DNA of 10,072 nucleotides from Trachipleistophora hominis (GCA_000316135.1 JH993901.1:3068-13139), one strand, 5' to 3'. Positions 1 to 8,598 are shown, counted from the first letter of the stretch. The notes: generated by a model not told the origin, from the sequence alone. Program-made: numbers and translations.

Positions 1-776
1 GTCAACCTCCTCTATTTAATCACTTAAATAAACAACTCTTATGTTATAATATGTATCGGCCCAACACGACCCATTGCTATGACATATTTTTGATCATGAC
101 ACCACCAATTATGGCGAAAATTATCCAACTTAGAACACAGCCATTTCTTTATTCGTATGGAATATCAGAAATAAGTATTGAATTATAATATTTAATAACT
201 ATGTTGCCCAATCATAACCGAAATCTTTTAAGCAATTTGTACAAAATGCTATATATTAATTAAATACTGACCTTTTATAACAGACAAGTCTTATACAAAA
301 TATCTAATCTTAGATTAAAACAGAGAATATCAATAACAGAAATGGTGGCAGGTGGGTATGGAACGTTCAAAAAAATATAATGTTGTTGTAAATGTTAAAC
401 TAACTTTTATGTCGAACAAAGTGGAACATTCACTCATTGATAAAAGAATTTTAAATATTTTTGAGGTGGATGTTGAGCTCAGCGTTATTTGGCACAATTA
501 AGTATTAACATCAATTCTAACTGATAGTAATAAACAAGTATAACAGATGACTATCATTTACGGAAGACGCATAGATAAATAGGTTATAAAATTTTATCAC
601 AACAAGGATGATGGGACGAACCAATACTGCGCACAACTTAGATGCAGAGATATTATTTGATATGACAAAAATCAATAAAATACTGATAGGACGTAATCTA
701 CCGCGATTAAAAGCCATTTTATCAAAAACCAATTTTAAAGTCTAATACTTACTATATTTACGGGATAGCAGTTTTA
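1..776. other. AT-rich intergenic region with small coding-like islands
   Basis: No recognisable gene lies here. Two patches are visibly richer in G+C than their surroundings. One is about 55-165, where the minus strand has a 41-codon stop-free frame (39-164) rich in Trp and Cys but lacking an upstream ATG. The other is about 598-745, holding a short plus-strand frame described separately. A 47-codon plus-strand ATG frame also runs 358-501 just after a GGG triplet. None resembles a family I recognise. They could be decayed gene or transposon pieces, or chance frames. Confidence 0.5.
608..745 (+). pseudogene. Possible short gene or decayed 3' end, unknown
   Basis: This 45-residue frame starts ATG ATG at 608 and stops at TAA 743-745. 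Its composition is soluble-protein-like, with a mix of Asp, Glu, Lys, Arg and Asn and a final Leu/Lys-rich amphipathic stretch. The antisense frame (517-717) is instead a long hydrophobic run of the kind expected from a shadow. The same frame upstream of 608 is interrupted at TAA 587-589 and further stops, so this could be the remnant tail of a longer gene. It ends 32 bp from the convergent stop of the LRR gene. No motif or family is recognised, and the call rests only on composition. Confidence 0.2.
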
Positions 777-778
777 TT
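773..778 (-). promoter_or_regulatory. AATAAA polyadenylation signal overlapping the LRR stop codon
   Basis: On the minus strand the stop codon TAA (777-779) shares two bases with an AATAAA hexamer (773-778). A polyadenylation signal on or right after the stop matches a short 3' UTR in a compact eukaryotic genome. The hexamer is common by chance in AT-rich DNA, so only its placement is informative. Confidence 0.4.
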
Positions 779-3700
779 AAACATAATTGGATGGATTTAA
801 TTTGGTTTCTTGATTGTTAGAATATATCGACAGTTCTTCTAGTTGCTCGAAATCGACAAAATAAGTCAGTAAATCTACAAGGTTGCTATAGTACTCATCC
901 AATGGTCGTATTTTTTCTATCTTAATTTTCATTATTTCATCTATCTGTAAAATAACCAATTTTCGTACTTTTAGCTTGCAAAAACTTGGTATTTCTAGAT
1001 TTCTTTTTACACTATGATAAGGTATGATTTCTAGGTATTCCAACTTTTTAGGAAAACACGTAAACTTAGATTCAGCTAAAAGCAAGAGAAGATGTATTCT
1101 CAACCATGCGAGCATTCTATTGCTAAAATTTATTTTCCTATCGTTGATTTTCATTGGTGTTACACAATCGTATGGTGTTATACAACACGAAACTAATGTT
1201 ATTGTGAACTTTTTCAGATTAGGTGGTAAATGCAAAAAAATATCAAGGGGAGCATGCGACAATACGATGAGAAGAGTTTCCAATAATATGAATTTCTTAA
1301 GCATCATCACACATTCCTCACTGAACCTGAAGAATCTGATACTTAACCATCGTAGAGTTTTATATCTTGTCTGGTCAAACATCGGTTTGCAACTGTATTT
1401 CCAAGATGAAAATAGCATACCTGGTTGTTTACATATTGTTAAATATGCTGAGTTATTGGTTTCGATGCTCTGTTCGTTTAAACACCATAAATATTCGTTA
1501 GCATCTAGTATATCTAACTTATATCTCTCTAAATAATTGTGTAGTTCACATACAAAATTGTGCAAAACAAGTTTTTTAGTGTTCGTGCAATTGTGCAGTA
1601 GAAATTCAAAATATTCCTGATTATCATCATATGATATTTCCAAGTTTTCTACACTGTCCAAATTTGGAAATAATATCTCGACAAGCTTGCTTTCAACCAC
1701 TAGTTTAAGTTTTTTCAAGTGTACTATCATTGACAAGTCAAAACGCCCCTTACATTGTATTAGAGAAACGTTCTTACTGTCTGTTCCTACAATCAAAGTA
1801 TAGCTTCGTTTAATCGTAACATTCTTGAGCTCGATACTTTCAATGTATTCAGGCATGATTATCTTTTTATCACTTGAAATAAATAACAAATTAATTCCTG
1901 ATGATATGTTTTTCTGCATTCTGTTATCTTCAATAACTGGTAGATTGTTAATAAATACAGCTTTCTTTAATACCTTGACTTCAGATAAATCTATAATTCC
2001 CAAATAATTTATGAGCTTAATATATCTACACATCGATCCGACTATCAATTTTGCTTTTTTTCTCATGACAGGGTTGTTTGCAATTACGCATTCTATGTTA
2101 CTTGAAAGCTTATAGTTTCGTTTTATTTTAACACGTCTTAGATAGATAGACGTACCATATTTATTCACATCTCTTCTGTGCATGATACCTGTACCTTCCT
2201 TCATAAATTTTGCATCATTAAAGCTATCTAGACTAATTGCATTGATTTTTCCTTTTGAGCCACTAATACGCACCATTTCACAATTTTGCATAATATTAAG
2301 ACAATACGGCCACAATACATTTATATTCTCTAAGTCAACTCTACTGATATGTTCACCTAATTGAATTGAGGCATCTATTTTTACATTTATAAGAATCAGC
2401 CAATTGATATTTTTATATATTTCTTCGTAATAAATGAATTGATTATCATATAGATAAAGCGATTTCAAATGAATGCATCGAGAAAAATCGATAGCACACT
2501 GACAAGTCTCTATTAGCAAGTTTTCACACTCTTTATTAACTTTTAATACGGCATTAGTAACGAGTGTGATTGATATCAAGCTCAAATCGTGAATATTATC
2601 TTGTATCTCAGTTGTATGATGAAGAATAATATTTTTAAGTAATAAATGATTACGTGAATTTTGCGATTGTTTATCAAACACAAATGAACCATTCTTTAGA
2701 GTCAATGTTGCACTGTTATTTGATTGTTTTAGTATGTAAAAGATGTTGAATTGACCTGAAACATTCTTAATCGCAATCTTCCAACAGTCTTGATCTATAG
2801 TAAATGAAGCATTTTCTGCGAGCCTAATATAATACAACTGTAAAATCTTAACAGAATCCATGACAAAAAAATTACTCATGCTGTTATAACACGACGACAA
2901 TTCAAATTCATGTACTGACATTGCAGTACAAAAACGAATCCAATCATCTGAGAAATTGTCTATCCTAAGTTTTTTCAAACTGCAGCTCGACATTATGCCG
3001 ATATTTTGACATCTCTTTAGGTACAATTTTTCGCATTTTTTCATAAATTTCAAGTCAACACTAGCATTAGATCCCACGTTTGTTAATCGAGCTGTGTGTA
3101 TAACGAGAGTAAATACTATATTGCCTTTCAACTGAATATTGGAGAGTTCGTAGTTGTAAATGTTCTCTTTTACTTTGTATATCAAAATGCTATTCTCAAC
3201 ATCGGACAAATTTATACCTTCATTTTTGTCACTGCTGATTCCCGGGATGATAAATCTTCCAGTACAACGTTGTAGAAATACACTTGTGCATTCAGTATCA
3301 ATTTCAAAAAACCTATCCTGCTCTATTTGAACATCTATTAAAATTACTTCTCGAAAACCATTTTTTGCCAGTGACCATGTTCCCTTTAGTTTGGCATTCT
3401 CAATGACGAGTTTATTACTTCCATGAGAACTAAAATGGTAAAAATAAGTATTCTTTGTCAAATGTTGCTTTGATATCATCTCTTTGTATAAAAGGAAGGC
3501 AATGTCCACGTACCACTGCTTATTCTTGTATACAACATGTTCACGATTCATATTCATCATAATATTCAAAGGACCATCGGATAAAGTCTCAATGGCTTTT
3601 ATCTCTCCACCTAAATTGTTACTCTCTAATGTTTTATCATAGTATATGTTTTTCATCGATATCTCATATATGTTTTTTTCTTTTTGGTTAACTAATCTGA

Positions 3701-4990
3701 ACGTGCTGGTGTTGTTTTTGAATTCAAATCTTCCCCACGTTACCATTTTCGATAGATCAAATTTTCCAACACAATTTTCCAGTACGATAATTTGACATGA
3801 TTTATATATAGATATTACCGCATCATTAGTAGCTATAATATTAACCAATTGAATTTCCTTTATATCGCGACCCAACTCTGTACTGCTATTAAAAGTTACA
3901 TTCTTAATGTAAAGTTTGTCAAAGTACCTACTTGATTGAATATAAAATTTGAGCACCCAAGATATATACCGAAATTCCATGTTATCCAAATTTACCACTG
4001 ATGGATAGCGAATTGTACCTGTCGTTCCAGTTATTTTTATTTTTCTGCAATCTTCATTTATTATTAGAACTTTGTTCTGTCCGATTTGCGTGTTTGCTAG
4101 CTTCAAAGTTTTCAATCCATGTGGCATTTCAAGATTGACATCGATTAAAGAATTCTGATCATGTAGCACAAGGAGGTTTTGTGACAAGCGTGTTTCTTCA
4201 CCAAATATACAATTGGAACAATGTAGATGTATATGTTTTCCCCTCAACATACTTAAGTCAATATTGTATTTTATAAATGAAAATCGCAAAACAACGGTTT
4301 TGACATAATCAGGTGAAATGAACGGGTGACATAGCATCTTGTAAATGTTTTCGAGATGAATCAAACTGTATAGTTTTACGGGTGGTCGATTCTGTGCAAT
4401 ATCATTTTTTTTGTGCAAAAAACCGGTAAAATCAACGTCTATTGTTAAGCCAATTGTACTGGAATACACAAAGGAAAAATCAAATGATTCAACTTGCAGC
4501 ATCTTGTAATTAATTGTGCAATAATGCATCGGAATTGGAAAAAATAAATGATCTGCAAAGTCTATGTAGAGTGGAATTTTATACTCTTCTTCGTGAGAAC
4601 TTGCAGTTACCATGGTATTGCCTGAACGATCTTTGAGAATGAAATAACCGTATTTGCTGAATAAAGCGGAAACATTTTCAAACCAGAAAGGTTTATCTTG
4701 TGGAGTAAAACCATCTTCATCCCGCTGTTTATTCAAAAATGTTGTTTCTAACTGGCTATATAAACCACTAGTGTGTAATAAATTTTTAAAGAGCAAAAAC
4801 GCAATTATCCCGCCTCTATCTATGATATATGGTAATATGTAAAGAATATCGTATATTTCATCGGGGGTAACATCCAATTCTGAGTAGAATGATAGATTGC
4901 AAAGCTTTTGATATAGCGATTTGCTGATTGGTAGCTCGACTACCTCATATTTATTAGATGCATAGTTTGAAGCCTTGAGGAATTCGTTAA
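777..4990 (-). CDS. Giant leucine-rich-repeat-like protein, main body (gene broken near 4991)
   Basis: The frame is open from 5003 down to the TAA at 777-779 and encodes most of a roughly 1,500-residue protein. Residue numbers here count the codon at 4875-4877 (TTG, not a credible start) as 1. The first in-frame ATG is only at residue 89 (4611-4613). That would discard a clearly coding upstream stretch, so the true start must lie in the preceding frame at 5287. Residues 1-170 form a non-repeat region. From about 190 to 1120 the chain is built of turns of 20-22 residues starting [I/L/C]xx[L/V]x[L/I]xxN, grouped in fours. Residues 1170-1350 hold looser LRR-like turns (LKKFTI, LEYLEI, LEELSI). 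No kinase, nuclease or membrane anchor is seen. LRR solenoids usually bind proteins; with the signal-like N-terminus, a secreted or surface role is inferred. The exact family is not identified. Confidence 0.9.
1527..4301 (-). repeat. About eleven units of an 84-residue (252-bp) super-repeat in the LRR gene
   Basis: A core of the form Cxx[I/V/L]x[L/I]xx..G.[F/I][D/N][L/I]S recurs at residues 277, 361, 530, 615, 698, 784, 866 and 950, and with Ser in place of Cys at 1034. The spacings are 82-86, with one double step of 169. The missing place (about 446) has a degenerate copy with Arg at 445, and another weak copy begins near 193. Each unit holds four turns of about 21 residues, the Cys-led turn being one of them. 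The copies have diverged strongly at DNA level, so they are old duplications rather than recent tandem amplification. Confidence 0.75.
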
Positions 4991-5287
4991 CTTTTTTATA
5001 ATATCATGGTATTTGTCATTTATAATTGTGGAGCTGTTGCTGTTTAAAATCGTTGTTGAGTTCAGGTGGTTTTCATCCAAGTTGTAGGAAGTCTGTCTTA
5101 CTGTAAAATATTTATCGTTCCACCGATCAAAGTTGGGCAAGTCACGGAGTTTCACCAGCAGATCATTCTGATCTTGAACAACTAAATGTTCAATATTTTC
5201 AAAATCCCCTTTGAAATGTTTTGGAGTGAATAAAATAATAATTATACTAGTTAACGTTGTTGATCGTACAATATTTTGTGGCATCAT
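4940..5287 (-). CDS. N-terminal part of the LRR gene, with signal peptide
   Basis: This frame starts at ATG 5285-5287 (an ATG ATG pair) and runs 115 codons to TAG 4940-4942. Residues 1-20 look like a secretion signal: a short polar/basic start (MMPQNIVRS) followed by a hydrophobic core TLTSIIIILF. The rest is soluble, with an Asn/Ser-rich stretch near residues 78-90. The last 19 codons after the A-run (4992-4997) are probably not translated as written, because the other frame stays open through this interval and reads straight into the LRR body. I therefore take 4991-5287 as the first 99 codons of the same gene, giving about 1,503 residues in total. A TATA-like element sits 22-33 bp upstream. 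The alternative is a separate short secreted protein overlapping an incomplete LRR frame. Confidence 0.75.
   Translation of the reverse strand: MMPQNIVRSTTLTSIIIILFTPKHFKGDFENIEHLVVQDQNDLLVKLRDLPNFDRWNDKYFTVRQTSYNLDENHLNSTTILNSNSSTIINDKYHDIIKKLTNSSRLQTMHLINMR
4991..4997 (-). other. Frame break at an A AAA AAG heptamer
   Basis: On the minus strand the first frame reads ATA AAA AAG TTA and continues to a stop at 4940. The LRR frame reads AAA AAA GTT and is closed upstream by TGA 5004-5006. The frames must switch between 4940 and 5003, and the run of six A is the obvious point. The heptamer is in the correct phase for -1 slippage, re-reading G4991 as the first base of GTT. One missing A would have the same effect. 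A 5-bp complementary pair (4976-4980 with 4943-4947) begins about 10 nt downstream, but it is weak. Confidence 0.7.
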
Positions 5288-5308
5288 AGAAAAATGTACG
5301 CCAAATAA

Positions 5309-5320
5309 TTTATATATATT
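5309..5320 (-). promoter_or_regulatory. TATA-like element upstream of the LRR gene
   Basis: An uninterrupted AT alternation (TATATATAAA on the minus strand) lies 22-33 bp before ATG 5285-5287. This is a plausible core promoter with a very short 5' UTR. Local base composition makes chance occurrence likely. Confidence 0.3.
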
Positions 5321-5362
5321 AAAAATAAAATATTACCACCAAAAATTCTTAATTATTTTCAT

Positions 5363-5384
5363 TTACCTTATAAGTATAAGGTGA
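5363..5384. repeat. Small inverted repeat upstream of the LRR gene
   Basis: ACCTTAT (5365-5371) and ATAAGGT (5376-5382) are exact reverse complements around a 4-nt AAGT loop. A flanking G-U and an A-T pair extend the stem to 9 pairs. It lies about 80-100 bp before the LRR start, so it could be an operator-like site. A chance hairpin is equally possible. Confidence 0.3.
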
Positions 5385-5850
5385 CCCCGAAATATAAGCT
5401 TGTATATTTTAATTGAGATGAAAAAATACTTATTTCGTTGGTAAAACTATTATTAACCATTCTATAACCTGAATATAATCTTTAATCTATCAATTCTAAT
5501 GAATTAGTTGACTGTTGTCGATAGTTGCTGTGTTGAAGCAATAAGTAACAAAATATATCAAAAAAAATTATTTTATCACCAAAACACATAGGATCATGTT
5601 GAACGAATTTTTTTCCTGTAAACATCTTTAAAAATTTGTTTTTGTGAACAATAAATATGATATTCCAAAAATAAAATTAATAATAATGTAATCGGAATAA
5701 GGACATGCAAAATACAGCAAATTTGAATGTTTCGGGAACAGAAATAGTTTATGAATATTTTTTTGTTTAAGTATTCGTATAATGATGTTCATTTACTAAA
5801 AGTCTGTCTAATTATCTCCTTTATACGCACTATCTAATCAAATCTACTCT

Positions 5851-6033
5851 TCAAGTCTGCTGAGACCGATCATGGTTACCGGCCTTTGGTTCATGTATAA
5901 TGATGTTTAATATATCAAGTAATGCTTGTGGAACCATTTTCTTCATATTCTTGGTAAACCACGGTCGATAATTTTCAATTTTTTGCTTGCTAAACAGAAA
6001 AAAACTGTTTAGAAAGCTAATCGATATTCTATA
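5851..6033 (-). pseudogene. Coding-like remnant, unknown protein C-terminus
   Basis: Reading minus from 6033 gives 60 stop-free codons ending at TGA 5851-5853. The C-terminal half is protein-like and G+C-elevated, with segments such as ENYRPWFTK, VPQALLDIL and HEPKAGNHDR. The same frame continues upstream with coding-like sequence broken only by TGA 6034-6036, TAA 6067-6069 and TAA 6109-6111. The first ATG is at 5944-5946, giving just 31 residues. This pattern suits the tail of a decayed gene. I do not recognise the family. In random AT-rich DNA a 60-codon open stretch is not rare, so confidence is low. Confidence 0.25.
5985..6017. repeat. Strong hairpin with an A7 loop
   Basis: CTAAACAG (5990-5997) and CTGTTTAG (6005-6012) are perfect complements around a loop of seven A (5998-6004). 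After one G/A mismatch, GCTT (5985-5988) pairs with AAGC (6014-6017), giving 12 pairs over 13 positions. It lies within the coding-like remnant 5851-6033. It may be a structured RNA element or a footprint of an insertion. Confidence 0.5.
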
Positions 6034-6250
6034 TCATTTTATTAGCGACTTTATCAAGTTTTCGTATTAGATACCATTAACTAAATCTGGACACAAAGCA
6101 TATCTGTATTATTATGTAATTATTATGAATATATGATAAATAATGCCACTTTGATTCCAAACAACTCAACAAATTGAAGTCACCAACTTCGTACGTTCTT
6201 GTTATGAAAAGAAAACAAAATTCGAAACGTGTGCTGGTTTTCTAAATAGT

Positions 6251-6445
6251 TTAGTCCATAATTAGTGATGATATAGTATTAAAAATAGATGTAATAGAAT
6301 GATATAAAGGTTTCATTATCTTATGACAAGGAAAAATAAATGCACAAAAAAAGCACATACATGTTAGTAAAATATTTTTGGGGTTTATACGGTATGAAGA
6401 TGATTTTTCATGATTTTTAATGTCGTTGTATATACTTTTTGCCAT
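6251..6445 (-). CDS. Weak candidate: 64-residue single-span hydrophobic protein
   Basis: The frame begins at ATG 6443-6445 and ends at TAA 6251-6253. It has a polar/basic first third (MAKSIYNDIKNHEKSS) and then a Cys-rich hydrophobic segment (ILLTCMCFFCAFIFPC) that could span a membrane. There is no CCC element, no TATA-like box at a fixed distance, and the base composition matches the surrounding non-coding DNA. No family is recognised. It is listed only because it is the best ATG frame in this gap on the minus strand; chance is the likelier explanation. Confidence 0.15.
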   Translation of the reverse strand: MAKSIYNDIKNHEKSSSYRINPKNILLTCMCFFCAFIFPCHKIMKPLYHSITSIFNTISSLIMD

Positions 6446-6525
6446 TAACGAGCTTATTTTTGTGGAATAAGAACATCAGACTAAAAAACTCCTTATAGAG
6501 TTAAACTGTAAAGAAATATATTTTC

Positions 6526-6559
6526 CGGTACCTAACATATGTTAAGTTTAAAGGTACCG
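6526..6559. repeat. Nested inverted repeat
   Basis: CGGTACCT (6526-6533) and AGGTACCG (6552-6559) are exact inverted copies 18 nt apart, each containing the palindrome GGTACC. Between them lies a 12-bp perfect palindrome, TAACATATGTTA (6533-6544). Three interlocking dyads in 34 bp, in an otherwise AT-monotonous region, suggest a protein-binding site or cruciform rather than an RNA terminator. Confidence 0.5.
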
Positions 6560-7631
6560 TTATCTATGAATAAAATAAAAACAGATTGTGATTCAAATAC
6601 GTCGCAGTTACGACCATATAGTTCTATGAATGTAGACCATAATAATTCTAAAAAGAGATAATTATTAAATTAATTCTATTAATGAAAAGATTAATTGGTT
6701 TTAATACAACTTCTGTAATTTTAAAAACATGCTGTTTCAACCTAGAATCTAACCATAGCTTTTCATATGACCTTAGGTTATTTACTGGCCCAAAAAACCT
6801 GTTAACATCGTGTCACTGTCAATATTTCATAAAGCATGAAATGATTTTCGAATCTTTTGTTTCGCACTTATACTAATTTAACTGCATCACGTTCTCTCTC
6901 CGTAAAGCGTCGCTATAAGATTAAGCTAATTACTTCAAAAATTCTATTGTTGTGCAAAAGCTGCATTTTCACAGGTACGTATTTGTGGTGTTCTAGTACA
7001 AATTATATTCTACTTATCATACAACACGAGCAAAAAATGTTTTTTTTTGAAGAAACATATTTAATCAATAGCAAAAAATGGTTATTTGCCATACCGTGTA
7101 CCAGGTTAACCAGAAATCAGATACGCTTGGTGATATTTATGTGAATCTATAAGTGTGTATAGTTTACTTATAATGATGTGAATAAACTCCTTGACAATAA
7201 AATTTATTTACTCATTGCACGATACTGTATACAACCTACAAAAAAATATGACAAAATTAACTAAAGTAAAACAAAACAAACATGTTTTTGTTATTCACAC
7301 CATTACTATGCCGTAATAAACACTATATATCGCTATATGATCATCTACCAGAAATGAAGGCCTTGATTTGATACCTTCTACTTCCTTTTGAGGATTTGAT
7401 CACAGGTAAAAACAACCTTTTCAGCATTATATACCTAGAGTGTTTTTTTTGGTTACAAAATGTGTGGTATTAACATGAAATTATGCGAAACAGTATTAAT
7501 AAAAGTATTAAGATCTGTGCTAGTAAAATTAAACTTATGATAAATAATACTTAAAAATACAAAACTTCAATAAATCACGTGTAGGATATTTGATATTAAA
7601 TGTGTTACTAGTGTGTTATAGAACAATAAAT

Positions 7632-7943
7632 ATGATGGTTTTAAATCGAGTTAGATTTGTGTTCCGAATTTGTTTGATGAATGACACGGATTATGATGAC
7701 AACTAAGCTGGAATATCGATCATGGTATCAATGATAAATTATCGCTATATAATGAAGTGCTGAGTTAAATATTACTACTTTGATAATAGGATGTGTGTCT
7801 TATGTAGAAATAAAGCGATGTTGTGCACCATGCTAATAGCTATGAACCGTATTTTGCAATATTTACATGCTTGAAAAAGCAATATTTTAATGAAATACCA
7901 AATAGCTATCAAGTTATTCGTATTGTTCCAAGCAAAAACGTAA
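7632..7943 (+). pseudogene. Possible decayed gene, one frame with three internal stops
   Basis: A single plus-strand frame from ATG ATG (7632) to TAA 7941-7943 spans 104 codons with only three internal stops (TAA 7704, TGA 7761, TGA 7872). At this base composition about eight or nine would be expected. The segments between stops look proteinaceous, for example VLNRVRFVFRICLMNDTDYD and MLCTMLIAMNRILQYLHA. No frameshift is needed to connect them. No family is recognised. It may be a pseudogene in early decay, but the statistic alone is weak when six frames over several kilobases are scanned. Confidence 0.2.
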
Positions 7944-8196
7944 ATAGATCTAGGTATTGGTAATTAATAAGCATATTAAACATTACGCTGTATGAATAGT
8001 ATAAATTAAGAAGAGCAGTAATACTTTTTACACAGCTCGTGATATAAATTGGGTTAAATTTTTGATTTATCTAAATTTTTAAAATAAAGCTATTTAACTT
8101 TTTTCTCGCATGTTATATTGGTCCATCAGAATTAACATGTTAGAATGTGCCCAAGATAACTTGTCTATTCCAAATTAAAAAGTTAAAGGAGAACTA

Positions 8197-8200
8197 CCCC
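8197..8200 (+). promoter_or_regulatory. CCC-type start-site element before the 8202 gene
   Basis: CCCC ends one base before ATG 8202-8204 in a stretch otherwise poor in C. CCC-like elements immediately upstream of start codons are a described feature of microsporidian genes and lie at or near transcription starts. If this is one, the mRNA has almost no 5' UTR. The position also supports ATG 8202 as the real start. Confidence 0.55.
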
Positions 8201-8201
8201 T

Positions 8202-8402
8202 ATGCGCGAGTTGCCAGAGGAAAGAGAGAAATCCGTTTACAAAAGAATACTTGAGTCCGATGTATTCAAGCGCTCCATCATAGTTTCACTTTACGGCATC
8301 ATACTGATGCTTTGCACGTTTTTAGCCATGGTTGCAGAAGCAGAAGAAAGCAAGAATTTGAAAGATGTAATCTGCCATGTTTGGTGCCGTTTTAAAAAGT
8401 AA
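8202..8402 (+). CDS. Small single-span membrane protein, unknown function
   Basis: The 66-residue frame runs from ATG 8202 to TAA 8400-8402. It is clearly richer in G+C than its flanks, which argues for a real gene despite its size. Residues 1-24 are highly charged (RELPEEREKSVYKRILESDV), residues about 25-44 are a hydrophobic span (IIVSLYGIILMLCTFLAMVA), and the tail has an acidic patch, two Cys and a basic end RFKK. The charge distribution does not settle which side the N-terminus faces. An in-frame TAA at 8184-8186 and the CCCC element fix the start, and AATAAA follows at 8417-8422. It does not match Sec61 gamma or beta, Ost4 or other small membrane subunits whose patterns I know. Its function is unknown and it may be lineage-specific. 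Confidence 0.75.
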   Translation: MRELPEEREKSVYKRILESDVFKRSIIVSLYGIILMLCTFLAMVAEAEESKNLKDVICHVWCRFKK

Positions 8403-8416
8403 ACCACATTACAGTA

Positions 8417-8422
8417 AATAAA
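8417..8422 (+). promoter_or_regulatory. AATAAA polyadenylation signal
   Basis: AATAAA begins 15 bases after the TAA of the small membrane-protein gene. This fits a compact 3' UTR on the plus strand. Confidence 0.45.
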
Positions 8423-8590
8423 TATCTTGTATCAAATATAACATTAAACTTTAGTGAAGATCGTACATATTGACAGAGCAGAATACTTTTTACCTAAATA
8501 AGAATAAAAACTTTTGGTAAATAATTTGTGACATAAAATGTTTTGCGACAGGATGACTTGTTTCATTCTCACCGCTGACGGAAAAGTAAG

Positions 8591-8596
8591 AAAAAA
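8591..8596 (-). terminator. RNA polymerase III terminator of tRNA-Ala
   Basis: Reading minus, six T follow the tRNA 3' end after a two-base spacer (positions 8597-8598). A run of four or more T is the standard eukaryotic Pol III stop. Confidence 0.85.
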
Positions 8597-8598
8597 TG

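Larger units (their letters stand above)
5288..8201. other. 2.9 kb gene-poor AT-rich interval
   Basis: No intact gene is convincing between the start of the LRR gene and the small membrane-protein gene. The interval holds several inverted repeats (5363-5384, 5985-6017, 6526-6559), coding-like stretches interrupted by stops (5851-6108, 7632-7943), and short open frames (6251-6445 minus, 6682-6876 plus and about 6857-7144 plus). The composition of these frames is close to background. No terminal inverted repeats, LTRs or recognisable transposase motifs were seen. Confidence 0.5.

Noticed and set aside
517..732. Hydrophobic 71-residue minus-strand frame
   Set aside because: It opens with TTG. 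Its hydrophobic runs are the complement of the more protein-like plus-strand frame at 608-745, and no start-site signal is present.
1024..4842. Plus-strand frames of 60-170 codons inside 1024-4842
   Set aside because: All lie antisense to the LRR gene and mirror its Leu/Ile/Asn-rich codons; none has its own signals.
4875..4877. TTG as the LRR protein start
   Set aside because: Coding sequence continues upstream in frame to 5003, and the credible start is the ATG at 5285-5287 in the other frame.
6682..7144. Two plus-strand frames (6682-6876 and 6857-7144) that could be read as one frameshifted gene
   Set aside because: The second opens with TTG, composition matches background, no motif links them, and no signal lies near the first ATG.
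7281..7480. Plus-strand ATG frame with one TGA, signal-like start
   Set aside because: All three nearby frames look equally protein-like in this more balanced stretch, so no one frame is favoured.
7632..7943. TGA read as Trp (alternative genetic code) to join the frames
   Set aside because: A TAA also interrupts this frame, and the LRR gene uses TGG for Trp with no internal TGA, so a standard code fits.
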